A stretch of DNA of 64,000 bases from Sweltsa coloradensis (lineage: Eukaryota; Arthropoda; Insecta; Plecoptera; Chloroperlidae): the NCBI GenBank assembly GCA_024449915.1, contig JAMZAV010002179.1, forward strand, positions 1 through 64,000, given 5' to 3'. The position numbers and the translations under genes are program-made. The notes below the pieces were generated by a model. The model worked only from the letters and a program-made list of their open reading frames with translations, ran no database searches and was not told the DNA's origin. Shown here piece by piece: positions 47,833-59,494 of this stretch (its first letter is position 1; the number at the start of each line of letters is the position of its first letter).

Positions 47833-48042
47833 TTAACATACATACATACATACATACATACATACATACATACATACATACATACATACATACATACATA
47901 CATACATACATACATACATACACATACATACATACATATACATACATACATACATACATACATACATACATACATACATACATACATACATACATACATA
48001 CAGACATACATACATACATACATACATACATACATACATCCC
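47833..48042 (+). repeat. (CATA)n microsatellite, about 210 bp
   Basis: About 50 CATA units with a few variants. It follows ACAGACAGACATTTAACATA in a Helentron-like core, in the place where (TTTAACA)n lies in the copy at 15612. Frames through it are periodic artefacts. Confidence 0.95.
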
Positions 48043-49842
48043 TAGGTGCCCGTTAGGGCGCCGCAGCCAAGCCGCGGTGCGCTACACACTCAAGCACCTT
48101 ATACACCAAGCAGAGTTGGGGTGATTTCGAGGTGTTACCCAGCCGTCATGTAACGTGATGTGAACTTGAAACCTATCACAATCGAGGGGATTTAGGTACC
48201 TGACAACACATGCCAAATTTTATTGGGGTACGACCATGCCTTCTTGGTGAAAAAATGTCTTCAAACATGCTCAAAAACACTTTAAGGATGTTAGCTACTG
48301 CCCAGCTACTGCTACTGCCTACTGCTAACATCTAATACGTCGGCCCGCGATTCTGACCAGACGGGTGGGGCTACAATGTTCATATTTTACATGGACATTA
48401 AGGTTATAGAATGATAGTCTCTTTTGAAAAAAAAAGTTGAAAAGTTTGTTGGAAGGCTTCCAAATAATGGTTTTTAAAATAAGCCTTAAACACTTGGCAT
48501 ATAATCAACAAGTAACCATAGTTACTTGACACTTGTTGACGGTATAAGCAGAGTTAGGCGGGAAAGTGCGATACGTAAACAAATGGCGGACATTTAAAAA
48601 TTTTCTTCTTTGTGGTGGACGAGAAAAGGTGTCATTATACTCTCATAAAACAAATCAGAAACCGTCCCTGCCTAGCCCAGATGTGGAAAATTATTTATAA
48701 TGCAAAAGTGTAGGTCTAAAGTTCCATTTGGCTATAGGACTAGATAAAATGATTACTTACATTACATGTTTTTACAAGCCTAGCCAACCCTAGGCCAGCA
48801 CAACATAGTTCTGATATGAACTTGCTCAACTGTTTGTTTACATAATTGCACAATCAAATCATTTCATACAACTTGTCTTTCGATTGGCCTGCGTTTATGA
48901 AGGCACTGCCATCTAGAATAAATATAGAACTTTTTCGAGCTCTTTGCTATACGCAAATCTTTTTAAAGTGTTTGGATTTCGTGATACTCTTTCAACCATA
49001 GACATCCTATATAATTGGCTAGACCAGCAGTCGGTGGTCCACTTCCGGTACAATTAGAAGCCATCTTAAAATGACAGTTTACATGTTAATCAAATGGGAG
49101 CGATTTGTGGTCAAATAGTTCTCAAGATTGCCGCCAGGTTGACAGGTAAGCATACTAGCCTTTAACACCAAATGATTACTAAATTCCCTTATGCAATCAC
49201 TTCGTATTGTTTCTTTTGTTTAATACCATGCTGCACAAGCTAAAACCATATCAAACAATCCAGTAAAATACTTTATTGCATTAAAAAAGCATAAATTAAA
49301 ACACCAAATCGCCATCTTGAAATGGGCCGGTTGAGTCTTCAATTTGCCACGCTCGCGCCTGTGCGGAGGTATAGGAGACTGCTAATCTAGCCTACTATAA
49401 GGGTTTAATTAATATCAATGCTTTCAACTCACAACCCATGACGTTTTCCACGATACCGTTCAAGAATACCAATTCCTTCGAAAACGAAAACGACTTCGTT
49501 TTCAAATTGCGTTTTCAACTCATCTCCCACGAACTCAAGAATTGGGGTCCAGTCCTTATACCATCGTTATACCATGGTTATACCACCTATACCCAGGATG
49601 TACATGAATCCGGGTCTAGATATTTTACATCCTATATTGTTACTGCTAATACCATAGAATTAAAATCAACTTTGATAAAAATATTATATTTTAGCAAATA
49701 ATTTTGTAATGGAACTTGAAAAAGTAATGAGATCACACACATAACAAAAACTTGTAGAAATACAGCCAAACCTTACACACTCAAAAGGAATGAGATCTAA
49801 AAAAGGGCCAAGCTCATCTACCCTTCCACATAAACGTAGGCC
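48043..49842 (+). repeat. Long dispersed repeat, copy 1 (about 1.8 kb)
   Basis: Starts CTAGGTGCCCGTTAGGGCGC and runs to the Sailor-like insertion. It is co-linear with 54117-55709, including TGGTTATACCACCTATACCC and GAAATACAGCCAAACCTTAC phrases. It has an extra block of about 430 bp (48995-49425) and lacks the 180 bp present at 54900-55080 of copy 2. No coding frame was recognised. Confidence 0.7.
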
Positions 49843-49844
49843 TA

Positions 49845-52800
49845 AACTCGATTTCTAGTAGAGTCTGCACCCAGGTATACGGCCAGTCTACCCCCACTAC
49901 TGGACCTCGGCCCTGCGGTCGGAAGGGAGGACAAGCAATGGACTTGAATAGAACTTGAAAGGGTGGTTTGAATTCATAATTCACCTGTCATTGTTTACTA
50001 TCGCGTGTACCTAAAACATATTAATATGAGGGAAATGGTTACATTTTCTGAAAAATCGAACACAATATTGTAAATACGATTGAAATTGGCTTTTGAATGA
50101 AAATTTTCAGGCAAAATTAGACTATTTGTCATATATACAAACCCCATGTGTGTCTCCCTTTGAATACACATGTTACGATACGATACGATATGTCCCAGGA
50201 GAGAAACACACAACCACAACAACGTTGCATCCTTGGGACCCAATATTAGCAATTTGTAATGAAAATGGTAATAACAACTTGATAATAAGCCTACAAGAAT
50301 ACAAACAATAAAATGAATTGCAGAGCGCGAGCGCTTGAGAAAACGATCATAACAACAATACATTATTGAGAACATATTATAATATCAATATCACCGTTCA
50401 TCGGAGGTAATTTTTCATAACATCAAACAAAAGCCTTACCTTATTTATCACGTTTCAATGGCAGGGTTGCCTTCGGATATTGAGAGGGGGGCTTCTGTCT
50501 TTAGTTTGAGAGCGGCATAGCAAGCATGTCGTTATCATCATCATCTTCTTCACTCGAAGTGTCTGAATCATCGGCGGTGCTAATGATCATTTGATCGACA
50601 ACTGTATCTGTAATGCCATCGATTTCCCACATTTCTTCTTCTTGTTTAATAACATTTTTGACGTAATTGTTCCATTGTTGTGGTGTGACATTATTGAATC
50701 CTTCATACACAAGATCTTTCACTTTATCAATGTTGAATGACGTATTATTAGAAGCTACATATCTTTTCAATTGACTCCAAACATTTTCGATGGGATTTAA
50801 CTCGCAATGGTACGGTGGTAGCCTTACAATTGTGTGGCCAGCATTTTTCACCATTTCATCTGCGCGATATTTCTTGACCGGGGGTTTGTTTAAGTTTACT
50901 TTTTGCATTAGTTCAACTTTAATCATAGTTTCGTTAAAAGGGATTCCTTTTGCCAAAAGCCAATCTTGAATGTCACGTTTTTTCCAACTCATTGTTGGGG
51001 ATTTCTCAATCTCCACTGTATGATATGGGGCGTTATCTATTACTAACACAGAGTTGGGTTCCATATTGGGAACGAACGTTTCAAGCCATCCGTCAAACTT
51101 TGGGCCATCCATTTCCTGGTGATAGTCCCCAGATGACTTTTTAGCCTCGAAAACGAAGGCACCTCCATCCAGAAAGCCCTGGTCACTGCCAACATGCCCA
51201 ACAACAAGACGTCGGCCCTTGCCCGAAGGTTGTTTAAGTCCAGTCGTATGCCCGGATAGAAATGCTCTTTTCGAACTTTTTATTGTAGTATCCGTCCACG
51301 CTGATGCATGCGTATGTCCTGCATTTACCCAGGTCTCGTCAAGATAATAATACGTTTACCTTGACTTCTCGCAATTTTTATCTGTCGCAAATAACGTCTC
51401 CTCCACAGCTGAATATCTTCTCTTTCAATAAAAATTGAACGTCGCTTTTGTTTTTTGTATTCAAATCCCATATCTTTCATCAGCCTAAATACGGTGGAGG
51501 TGCTCAAATTGGGAAGATCGGGATCATTATTTATTGCTTCCCTAACCCTTTTGACAGTTGGAGGAATATTTAGTCGGAAAAGACCATGGACTTTGTTGCG
51601 CACTGCACATAACACGAAGTCTTCATAAATGTCCATGCGTGTGTTTCCATTATCTGGGCCACGAGGCCGTTTCTTCCCGGGAGTAGTCAATTTACCGCCA
51701 TTAGTGTTAAATTCCATTTTACACTGCATCACTGTTCTTTGCGAAACACCACATAATTTTGCCGCCTTTTCGGCAATTACCTTGACTAACTCGTTCGGAT
51801 TTTCTTTGCGTAAATTTGCATACACAGTTAATACAAGCACGCGTTCTTTACTTGTAAGTGTTTTACCCGTAGACCTTGTATGTAAATACTTCTCAGGAGA
51901 CTGATCGCGATTTCCAATTTCCGCCATTGCTGCCGAACTGAACTCGATGTGAACTCGTTACGGAAGAAAATTAATATAAAAACAAACACACGGTAAAACA
52001 GCAAAAGTTCTTACATAATAACAGTTCGAACCTTTGTCAGTGCGAAGATACATAAAATTACTAACACACACACAATTACCCTAAAAAATGTACGACAATA
52101 CCGAAGAAAAATGTTGCTATAAACTATCAATCTACAACATAACATAACACAACATAGTTTTAGTTTTCAGAAACACGGTGCATTAGGGCCTATTATTCAC
52201 AGTAAAAACACAGTACAACCTATCACTCACTCACTCACTGTATACGTACTCTTCAAAGTTCTAACCCACACTGAACTTGCAAAAGTCAGAAAGACAGGAA
52301 GGGTTGTGCGTATATTGTAGAACACAAAAATGTTGACATCTTCACTCCAAATGGATTAACTAATTCTTGGAATTCAAGATAAAATCGTGTTTGTTGGAAG
52401 TCGAAGCTTTTCGAAATCGTTCATGCGGGATAATTGTAAGTTATTGGGTATACACGGGGGTGGGGGGGGGGGGGGCTATTACACGAGACGCACGTTGAGA
52501 CGGACCTCATTGTCAGCACCACGGTCCCGTTTTGTCCCAACCGCCTCCTGACCCGCCGGAATAACGAGAAGAATTTATGTCTCCAGATTTTATACCGGCG
52601 TAAGCGACAGTACACATACAAGACTAAAATATGTGTTATAAATCGATTCTAATGTTTGGCAATATATGTCATTCATTTCACGCGATGTGATCGCCCTCTC
52701 AAGAACAGACGGCACGGCAGCATCCCTACTTAGAAACGAATACGGAGCTAATGACAGTAGGCAAGGCTAATTACTTCTGATGAAAAGAGGTAATATTGTA

Positions 52801-53306
52801 AGGTTCTCATTAATGTCTTGTTGTTCATAATAAAATTGTATTACGCACTCCGCATTCGTTTTATTAATTGTATTATTGTAGGCTTATTATCAAGTTGTTA
52901 TTACAATTTTCATATCTAATTGCTAATATTGGATGCAACGTTGTTGTGGTTGTGTGTTTCTCTCCTGGACATCACGTAACATGTGTATTCAAAGGGAGAC
53001 ACACATGGGGTTTGTATATGACAAAAAATCTAATTTTGCCTGAAAATTTTCATTCAAAAGCCAATTTCAATCGTATTTACAATATTGTGTTCGATTTTTT
53101 CGGAAAATGTAACAATTTCCCTCATATTAATATGTTTTAAGTACACGCGATAGTAAACAATGACAGGTAAATTATGAATTCAAACCACCCTTTCAAGTTC
53201 TATTCAACTCTATTGAATGTCCTCCCTTCCGACCACAGGGCCGAGGTCCGGTAGTGGGGGTACACTGGCCGTATACCTGGGTGCAGACTCTACTAGAAAT
53301 CGAGTT
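49845..53306 (-). mobile_element. DD82E-type IS630-Tc1-mariner transposon, copy 1, 3,462 bp
   Basis: The termini read AACTCGATTTCTAGTAGAGT inward from both sides, with TA outside each end (49843-49844, 53307-53308). Terminal inverted repeats run for about 450 bp. The transposase frame lies centrally on the minus strand. The flanks can be compared with the empty counterpart at 55700-55715 (CATAAACGTACAGTGTCCC). On the left an extra GGCCTA separates the empty-site TA from the element. The TIRs hold a poly-G/C run at about 52457-52473. Confidence 0.85.
50501..51927 (-). CDS. DDE transposase, IS630-Tc1-mariner superfamily with DD82E spacing (one frameshift)
   Basis: ATG at 51927, TAA at 50503-50501, about 475 residues. 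N-terminal helix-turn-helix-like region (LTSKERVLVLTVYANLR, LCGVSQRTVMQCK), then a DDE_3-type core: YLDETWVNAGH (first D at 51340-51338), VLVIDNAPYHTVE (second D at 51037-51035) and YHCELNPIENVW (E at 50788-50786). By coordinates 82 residues separate the second D from E, far more than the 34 of Tc1. The inserted part includes MSWKKRDIQDWLLAKGIPF. The tail is very acidic (SSEEDDDDND). One base is missing near 51349 (GTATTATTATC, against GTATTTATTATC in copy 2), otherwise open. Spacing matches what I recall of the Sailor (DD82E) family. Confidence 0.85.
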
Positions 53307-53308
53307 TA

Positions 53309-53473
53309 CAGTGTCCCATAACAGCATCCTCGAAAAGCTTGGCAAAATAGAATTTGCATGTTATTACGTTTAAATTAATTAGAAAAAAAGAACTTGGATA
53401 AACTATTACGTTAAATTAATAATCGCAAATTCTATTTTGCCAAGCTTTTCGAGGATGCTGTTATGGGACACTG
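53309..53473. mobile_element. 165-bp MITE with TA flanks, copy 1
   Basis: Ends CAGTGTCCCATAACAGCATC and its reverse complement, TA on both sides, inner phrase AAGCTTTTCGAGGATGCTGT in opposed copies. A 165-bp copy at 55710-55874 is near-identical. It directly adjoins the DD82E element, sharing the TA at 53307-53308. Confidence 0.8.
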
Positions 53474-53575
53474 TACGTTTATGTGGAAGGGTAGATGAGC
53501 TTGGCCCTTTTTTAGATCTCATTCCTTTTGAGTGTGTAATGTTTGGCTGTATTTCTACAAGTTTTTGTTATGTGT

Positions 53576-53576
53576 G

Positions 53577-53607
<31 letters not shown>

Positions 53608-53697
53608 CATACATACATACATACATACATACATACATACATACATACATACTACATACATACATAAAAATACATACATAATACATACATACATACA

Positions 53698-53729
<32 letters not shown>

Positions 53730-53816
53730 CATACATACATCATCATACATACATACATCATACATCATACTAATACAAAAACATACATACATACATACAT
53801 ACATACATACATACAT
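53576..53816 (+). repeat. (CATA)n microsatellite, about 240 bp, with interruptions
   Basis: Mostly CATA units with interruptions at about 53651, 53667, 53740 and 53765. Followed by GCTCACGGCCAAGGCCCGAT and a CTTCGCTCACTCGTCTAATT end (53820-53893), the 3' terminus of a Helentron-like element. Confidence 0.95.
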
Positions 53817-53819
53817 TGG

Positions 53820-53893
53820 ACAATGCTCACGGCCAAGGCCCGATCGAGTAGAGCGTAACAGAATCCTCATTCGCTTCGCTCACTCGTCTAATT
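53820..53893 (+). repeat. 3' terminus of a Helentron-like element
   Basis: GGCCAAGGCCCGATCGAGTA followed by CGCTTCGCTCACTCGTCTAA matches the 3' ends at 16500 and 46500. With the core at 47700-47840 it may close one element that has been opened by the insertions between them. Confidence 0.55.
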
Positions 53894-54116
53894 AGAGATT
53901 TCAATGGTTCTCTGAAAATGACATCAAAATCGCAGCAGTTGTTTGTCCCGGAAAGCGTAAAACGATCTCAAAAGTGTACAAATTAATAGAAAAATATCTT
54001 CAAATTTATATTTGATAATACATCTAATTACTTCTTTGCAATAAAATAAACTGTCATGTTGTAGTATTTCATATTGTACTTCAATGTGGTTTGACTTTGA
54101 TAGTATTGTAGTTATC

Positions 54117-55709
54117 TAGGTGCCCGTTAGGGCGCCGCAGCCAAGCCGTGGCGCGCTACACACTCAAGCACCTTATACAGCAAGTAGAGTTGGGGTGATT
54201 TCGAGGTGTTACCCAGCCGTCATGTAAAGTGATGTGAACTTGAAAACTATCACAATCGAGGGGATTTAGGTACCTGACAACACATGCCAAATTTTATTGG
54301 GGTACGATTATTCCTTCTTGGTGAAAAAATGGCTTGAAACATGCTCAAAATCACTTTAAGGATGTTAGCTACTGCTACTACTGCTACTGCTACTGCTACT
54401 GCTAACATCTAATTCGTCAGTTTCAATCGGCCCGCGATTCTGACCAGACGGGTGGGGCTACAATGTTCATATTTTACATGGACATTAAGGTTATAGTAAT
54501 ATAGTCTCTTTTGAAAAAATAAGTTGAAAAAGTTTGCTGGAAGGCTTCCAAATAAAGGTTTTAAAATAAGCCTTATACACTAGGCATACAATCACCAAGT
54601 AACTATAGTTACTTGACACTTGTTGACGGTACAAGCAGAGTTAGGCGGGAAAGTGCTATACGTAATCAAATGGCGGACATTTTAAATTTTTCTTCTTTGT
54701 GTGGAATGAGAAAAGGTGTCATTATACTCTCATAAAACAAATCAGAAACCGTCCCTGGCCTAGGCCCAGATGTAGAAAATTATTTATAATACAACAGTGT
54801 AGGTCTAAAGTTCCATTAGGCTATAGGACTAGATAAATAAATACTTACATTACATGTTTGACAAGCCTAGCCAACCCTAGGCCAGCACAACCTTGTTCTG
54901 ACACACTTCCCGCACAAATAACTAGTTTTGATTACTTAAAGCCTAATTCAGATAAACAATAGTATGATTGTCCACCTAGGCTATACAAAAATGTTCGGAA
55001 ATTCTTTTTAGCCATGTTTAGCCATGATCAAAGTCAGCTTGCTGCTACACACAATGTCGAAGCAAGGTGTCGAATATGAGCGAGATCATCTGTTTGTTTA
55101 CATAATTGCAACAATCAAATCATTTCATGAAACTCGTCTTTCGATTGGCCCGCGTTTATGAAGGCACTGCCATCTAGAATAAATATAGAACGTTTTCGAG
55201 CTCTTTGCTACGCAAATCTTTTTAAAGTGTCTGGATTTCGTGAACCTCACCCCACGTGAATAACAGCAATACTCTTTCAACTCACAACCCATGACGTTTT
55301 CCACGATACCGTTCAAGAATACCAATTCCTTCGAAAACGAAAACGACTCCGTTTTTTAAATTGCGTTTTCAACTCATCTCCCACGAACTCAAGAATTGGG
55401 GTCCAGTCCTTATACCGTCGTTATACCATGGTTATACCACCTATACCCAGGATGTACATGAATCCGGGTCTAGATATTTTACATCCTATTGTTATTGCTA
55501 ATACCATAGAAATTAAATCAACTTTGATAAAATTATTATATTTTAACAAATAATTTTACAATGGAACTTAAAAAAGTAATGAGATCACACACATAACAAA
55601 AACTTGTAGAAATACAGCCAAACCTTACACACTCAAAAGAAATGAGATCTAAAAACGGGCCAAGCTCATCTACCCTTCCACATATGCCCATTCTTAATTC
55701 ATAAACGTA
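54117..55709 (+). repeat. Long dispersed repeat, copy 2 (about 1.6 kb)
   Basis: Co-linear with 48043-49842 (see that entry). It runs directly into the 165-bp MITE and gives the empty site for the DD82E insertion. It has a (CTGCTA)n-like stretch near 54370-54405 and an extra block at about 54900-55080. Confidence 0.7.
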
Positions 55710-55874
55710 CAGTGTCCCATAACAGCATCCTCGAAAAGCTTGGCAAAATAAAATTTGCATGTTATTACGTTTAAATTAATTAGAAAAAAGAACTTGGTTG
55801 AACTATTACGTTAAAATTAATAATCGCAAATTCTATTTTGCCAAGCTTTTCGAGGATGCTGTTATGGGACACTG
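55710..55874. mobile_element. 165-bp MITE with TA flanks, copy 2
   Basis: Same ends as 53309-53473, flanked by TA (55708-55709 and 55875-55876). The DNA outside is itself mirrored (ATTCATAAACG...CGTTTATGAAT and the CTACCCTTCCACAT phrase), so the MITE sits at the centre of a larger palindrome of about 500 bp. Confidence 0.8.
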
Positions 55875-56009
55875 TACGTTTATGAATTAAGAATGCGCAA
55901 ATGTGGAAGGGTAGATGAACTTGGCCCTTTTTTTAGATCTCATTTCTTTTGAGTGTGTAAGGTTTGGCTGTATTTCTACAAGTTTTTGTTATGTGTGTGT
56001 TTATATATT

Positions 56010-56460
56010 CTTGCAAGTATGTTCCATAAATATAATCCATTGTTTGGCCAATTGGAACCGTCGATTCCAAGGATAGTGGTGGTCTGCTTTAAGCATAACA
56101 ACAGTGCAAATGTGAAGAAAGCATGAAAATTGGCCAGGTTATTAATTGTAATGTGGATGACAAGTATTCCAGAAATATATGCCCCCAAATTAAGATTATG
56201 TAACTTTCTTATTAATTGGATTTATTAAATTAATTCATAGATTAACCAAAAAATATATTTCATAAAGAGTCTTCACTTTCGACTTTGGTATCAAATAAAA
56301 GCCTTTTTTACAAGAATAATTACTTGAAAAAGTAATTAAAATAATTAATTAATGTAATAATGGATCTTAGATACTGGCTACATTCACTTGTTCTTTATTT
56401 CATTTTTAACTATTTTATGTATGTTATCTTGTATGTTACTATGTATGTTGGATGAGCGTA
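56010..56460. other. No gene recognised
   Basis: AT-rich DNA beyond the larger palindrome, with no clear repeat ends or frames. Confidence 0.45.
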
Positions 56461-56471
56461 ATTTTTTTAAA

Positions 56472-58410
56472 ACTAGGAAAACGCTTAAGTCCCGCCGCAT
56501 TGTTGGATGAGCATAATTGGTGCATTGAGCTGCCATGTGTTATGCGGATTTTCTGTTGTTCTGTGAAAAAATCATTACTGAGTTGAAGATTTTTTTAAAT
56601 TAAATTAAATTAAATAAAAATTAACTTTAATTTTTAAGAAATAAAAATAAGGTATTTAAAAAATCATTACAAAAGGATACAGCATGTAGGTGTTATAAGT
56701 CAAAGAATTGTTTTAAAAAATTAAAAAAACGTAAAATTTTGAATGTCATGAAAAAAAGTTTTTTCGATTGCGTTCAAATTTCACACGAATACCTAAATTC
56801 ATAAAATTAAGGTTCTGTGAAAAAATCATTAAAATCGGATAAAGCATGTAGGTGTGATAAGCTGAAGAAATTTTTTAAAAACAAAAAAAATTGTAAAATT
56901 ACGATTTTCATTAGAAATAATTTTTCTATTGCGCTCAAAAACGTGGCAGTTCTTGGTTCAGAGATTTCGAAGGCCTCCATAAAATTTCATCGCAATTGGA
57001 GTATCGGTTTAGCCGTAATCGTGTTAACAGACACACAAAAATACAAAAAAAAAAGAAAAAAAAACATTCCGGATTTTTTTCTCCAGTGTAGTGAAATGGA
57101 ATCTTCGCTTCGCTCGCTACGCTCATCCAACAAACAAAGCGTAAAATTGCTATTTTCATAAGAAATTATTTTTCGATTGCGCTCAAATTTCACACCAATA
57201 TATTAATTCATAAAACTAGGAAAACGCTTAAGTCCCGCCGCGTTGTTGGATGAGCGTAATTGGTGCATTGAGCTGCCATGTGTTATGCGGATTTTCTGTT
57301 GTTCTGTGAAAAAATCATTACTAAGTTGAAGATTTTTTTTAATTAATCGTAATTTTAAAAAAGGAAAAAACAACGTAAAATATGGATTTTTACAAGAAAT
57401 ATTTATTTGATTGTGCTCAAATTTTACATGAATATATAAATTCATGAAATTAAGGTTCTGTGAAAAATCATTACAATCGGATAAAGCATGTAGGTGTTAC
57501 AAGTCAAAGAATTGTTTAAAAAAAGAAAAAAACCCGTAAAATTTCGATTTTAATGAGAAATAATTTTTCGATTGCGCTCAAATTTCACAATAATATCTTA
57601 ATTCATAAAATTAAGGTTCTGTAAAAAAATCATTAAAATCGGATTAAGCATGTAGGTGTTATAAGTCGAAGAAATTTCTTAAAAATCGAAAAAAAATCGT
57701 AAAATTGCGATTTTCATGAGAAATATTTTTTCGATTGCGCTCAAAAACGTGGCAGTTCTTCGTTCAGAGATTTCAAAGGTCCCCATAAAATTTCATCGCA
57801 ATTGGAGTATCGGTTTAGCCGGAATCGTGCTAACAGACACACAAAAATACAAACAGAAAAAAGAAAAACATTCCGGATTTTTTTCTCCAGCGTAGTGAAA
57901 TGGAATCTTCGCTTCGCTCGCTACGCTCGCTACGCTCATCCAACTAAGGTTCTGTAAAAAATCATTGCAATCGGATAAAGCATGTAGGTGTTGTAAGTCG
58001 AAGAAATGTAAAAAAAAGCGTAACATTGAGATTTTCGTGAGAAATCATTTTTCGATTGCGCTCAAATTTCACACCAATATATTAATTCATAAAATTAAGT
58101 TCTGTGAAAAATCATTACAAACGGATTAAGCATGTAGGTGTTATAAATTGAAGAAATGTTTTAAAAATATAAAAACACGTAAAATCGCAATTTTCATGAG
58201 AAATAATTTTTCGATCGCGCTAAAAAAAGTGGCAGTTCTTAGTTCATAGATTTCGAAGACCTCCAGAAAATTTCATTGAAATTGGAGTATCGGTTTAGCC
58301 GGAACCGTGTTAACAGAGAGACAAAAATACAAAAAAAAGAAAAAAACATTCCGGATTTTGTTCTCCAGGGTAGTGAAATGAAATCTTCGCTTTGCACGTA
58401 AGCTCATCCA
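56472..58410 (+). mobile_element. Adjacent Helentron-like elements with tandem cores of about 155 bp
   Basis: Two 5' ends, ACTAGGAAAACGCTTAAGTC at 56472 and 57214, each followed by GTTGGATGAGCxTAATTGG. 3' ends of the form GAATCTTCGCTTCGCTCGCT then ACGCTCATCCAA lie at about 57130, 57940 and (degenerate) 58410. Between them are about eight diverged units of roughly 150-160 bp with TCGGATAAAGCATGTAGGTG, TCGATTGCGCTCAAATTTCA and AATTAAGGTTCTGTGAAAAA. This is a short head-to-tail series of elements. Confidence 0.6.
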
Positions 58411-59494
58411 ATAAAAGGGTTTATAAGTTTAGTTGGTATGAGGGCGCGTCAACTGTAAGGCCTTAATGCTTCACTCTAGCCTTTGATAGGCTAGGGAGGC
58501 CAGTGTTGGGGAGATTCTTTTTTAAAATGAACTTTTAAAAAGTTCAGTTCACAGCTCAAATAACGAACTTTTAAAAATTTCAAGTTCTTTTAAAACCTAA
58601 AACCAATTCGAAGTGACATACTACCTGGGGCTGTTTTACAAGGTGCATACTAATACGTGGTAAAGTCAGATTTGAGATGTTAAGTGGGGTGTTCCATGCA
58701 ATTTCGTTAATAAAGGCCCTACACCTACAGGAATTATCTCTTGGACTAGTAAGGCGAGATTTGAATTAATGGGATCGAAAAAGTGAGTATTGATTCATTC
58801 AAAAGAGTTCCAAATACAACAGTCTTTGTTGATAGGGCGTGTCGTAATGTTTTAATCGTTTTAGCTTCTGTGTGTGTCTGTACCCTTCCACAATTAACTA
58901 TAAATTGAAGAAATCCACGTGTGTGTGATTTTTTTTTTTGTTTTTTGTTTATGGCATTGAAAACGAGATCTAATGAGAATTAAAGTAACAACTAACCATT
59001 ATTACCATTATCATTATAGTGATAAATACCCTGCAGAGAGAATATTAAAGAGATAATTGTGAAATATCAAAATTTTATTGAGATTAATGTCAACGTTTTA
59101 AATATAATCAATACTTATAAGAAAAAAAGGTGTTCAAGCTTGTTCATAAAATATAATTAAATGTTGGTTGTTGATAATGTAGTTATTCAGTAGCACTTCT
59201 TAGGTCAAAATTTGATATAATTGCGTTTGGTTTACTCTCTAAAAGTTAATTTGTGTTGGTAAACTTAGATTTTTGCTTAAAAGATTCCTCGAAATATCTT
59301 TTTTTTCTAGAATAAAGGAATGTAGGTCAGAACTCAGAATAGACCATCTGGAATGTAAAGAGTAGGAGGAGCGGTTGGGCGAGAGATTCAATCTGCTGAA
59401 CATGAATAGAAGGGGTTTGCTTCTATCAGTTCAGCCCATTAGGGGGAACATTGGTACTTTCCCTTTCAGAAGGATGGACTCCTAAAAAAAAAAA
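58411..59494. other. No gene recognised
   Basis: 58440-58500 has the GAGGGCGCGTCAACTGTAAG phrase seen at 46800-47200. The rest is AT-rich without recognised features, ending in a 13-base A run at the left end of the next transposon. Confidence 0.5.

Noticed and set aside
47781..48056. Repetitive MYVC and THTYI frames
   Set aside because: Translations of a CATA tetranucleotide microsatellite; the same holds for 53437-53870.
52868..53140. A 90-residue frame repeated exactly at 59661-59933 and 63118-63390
   Set aside because: It lies within the terminal inverted repeats of the DD82E transposon. Identity reflects young copies, not protein constraint, and no family resemblance is visible.
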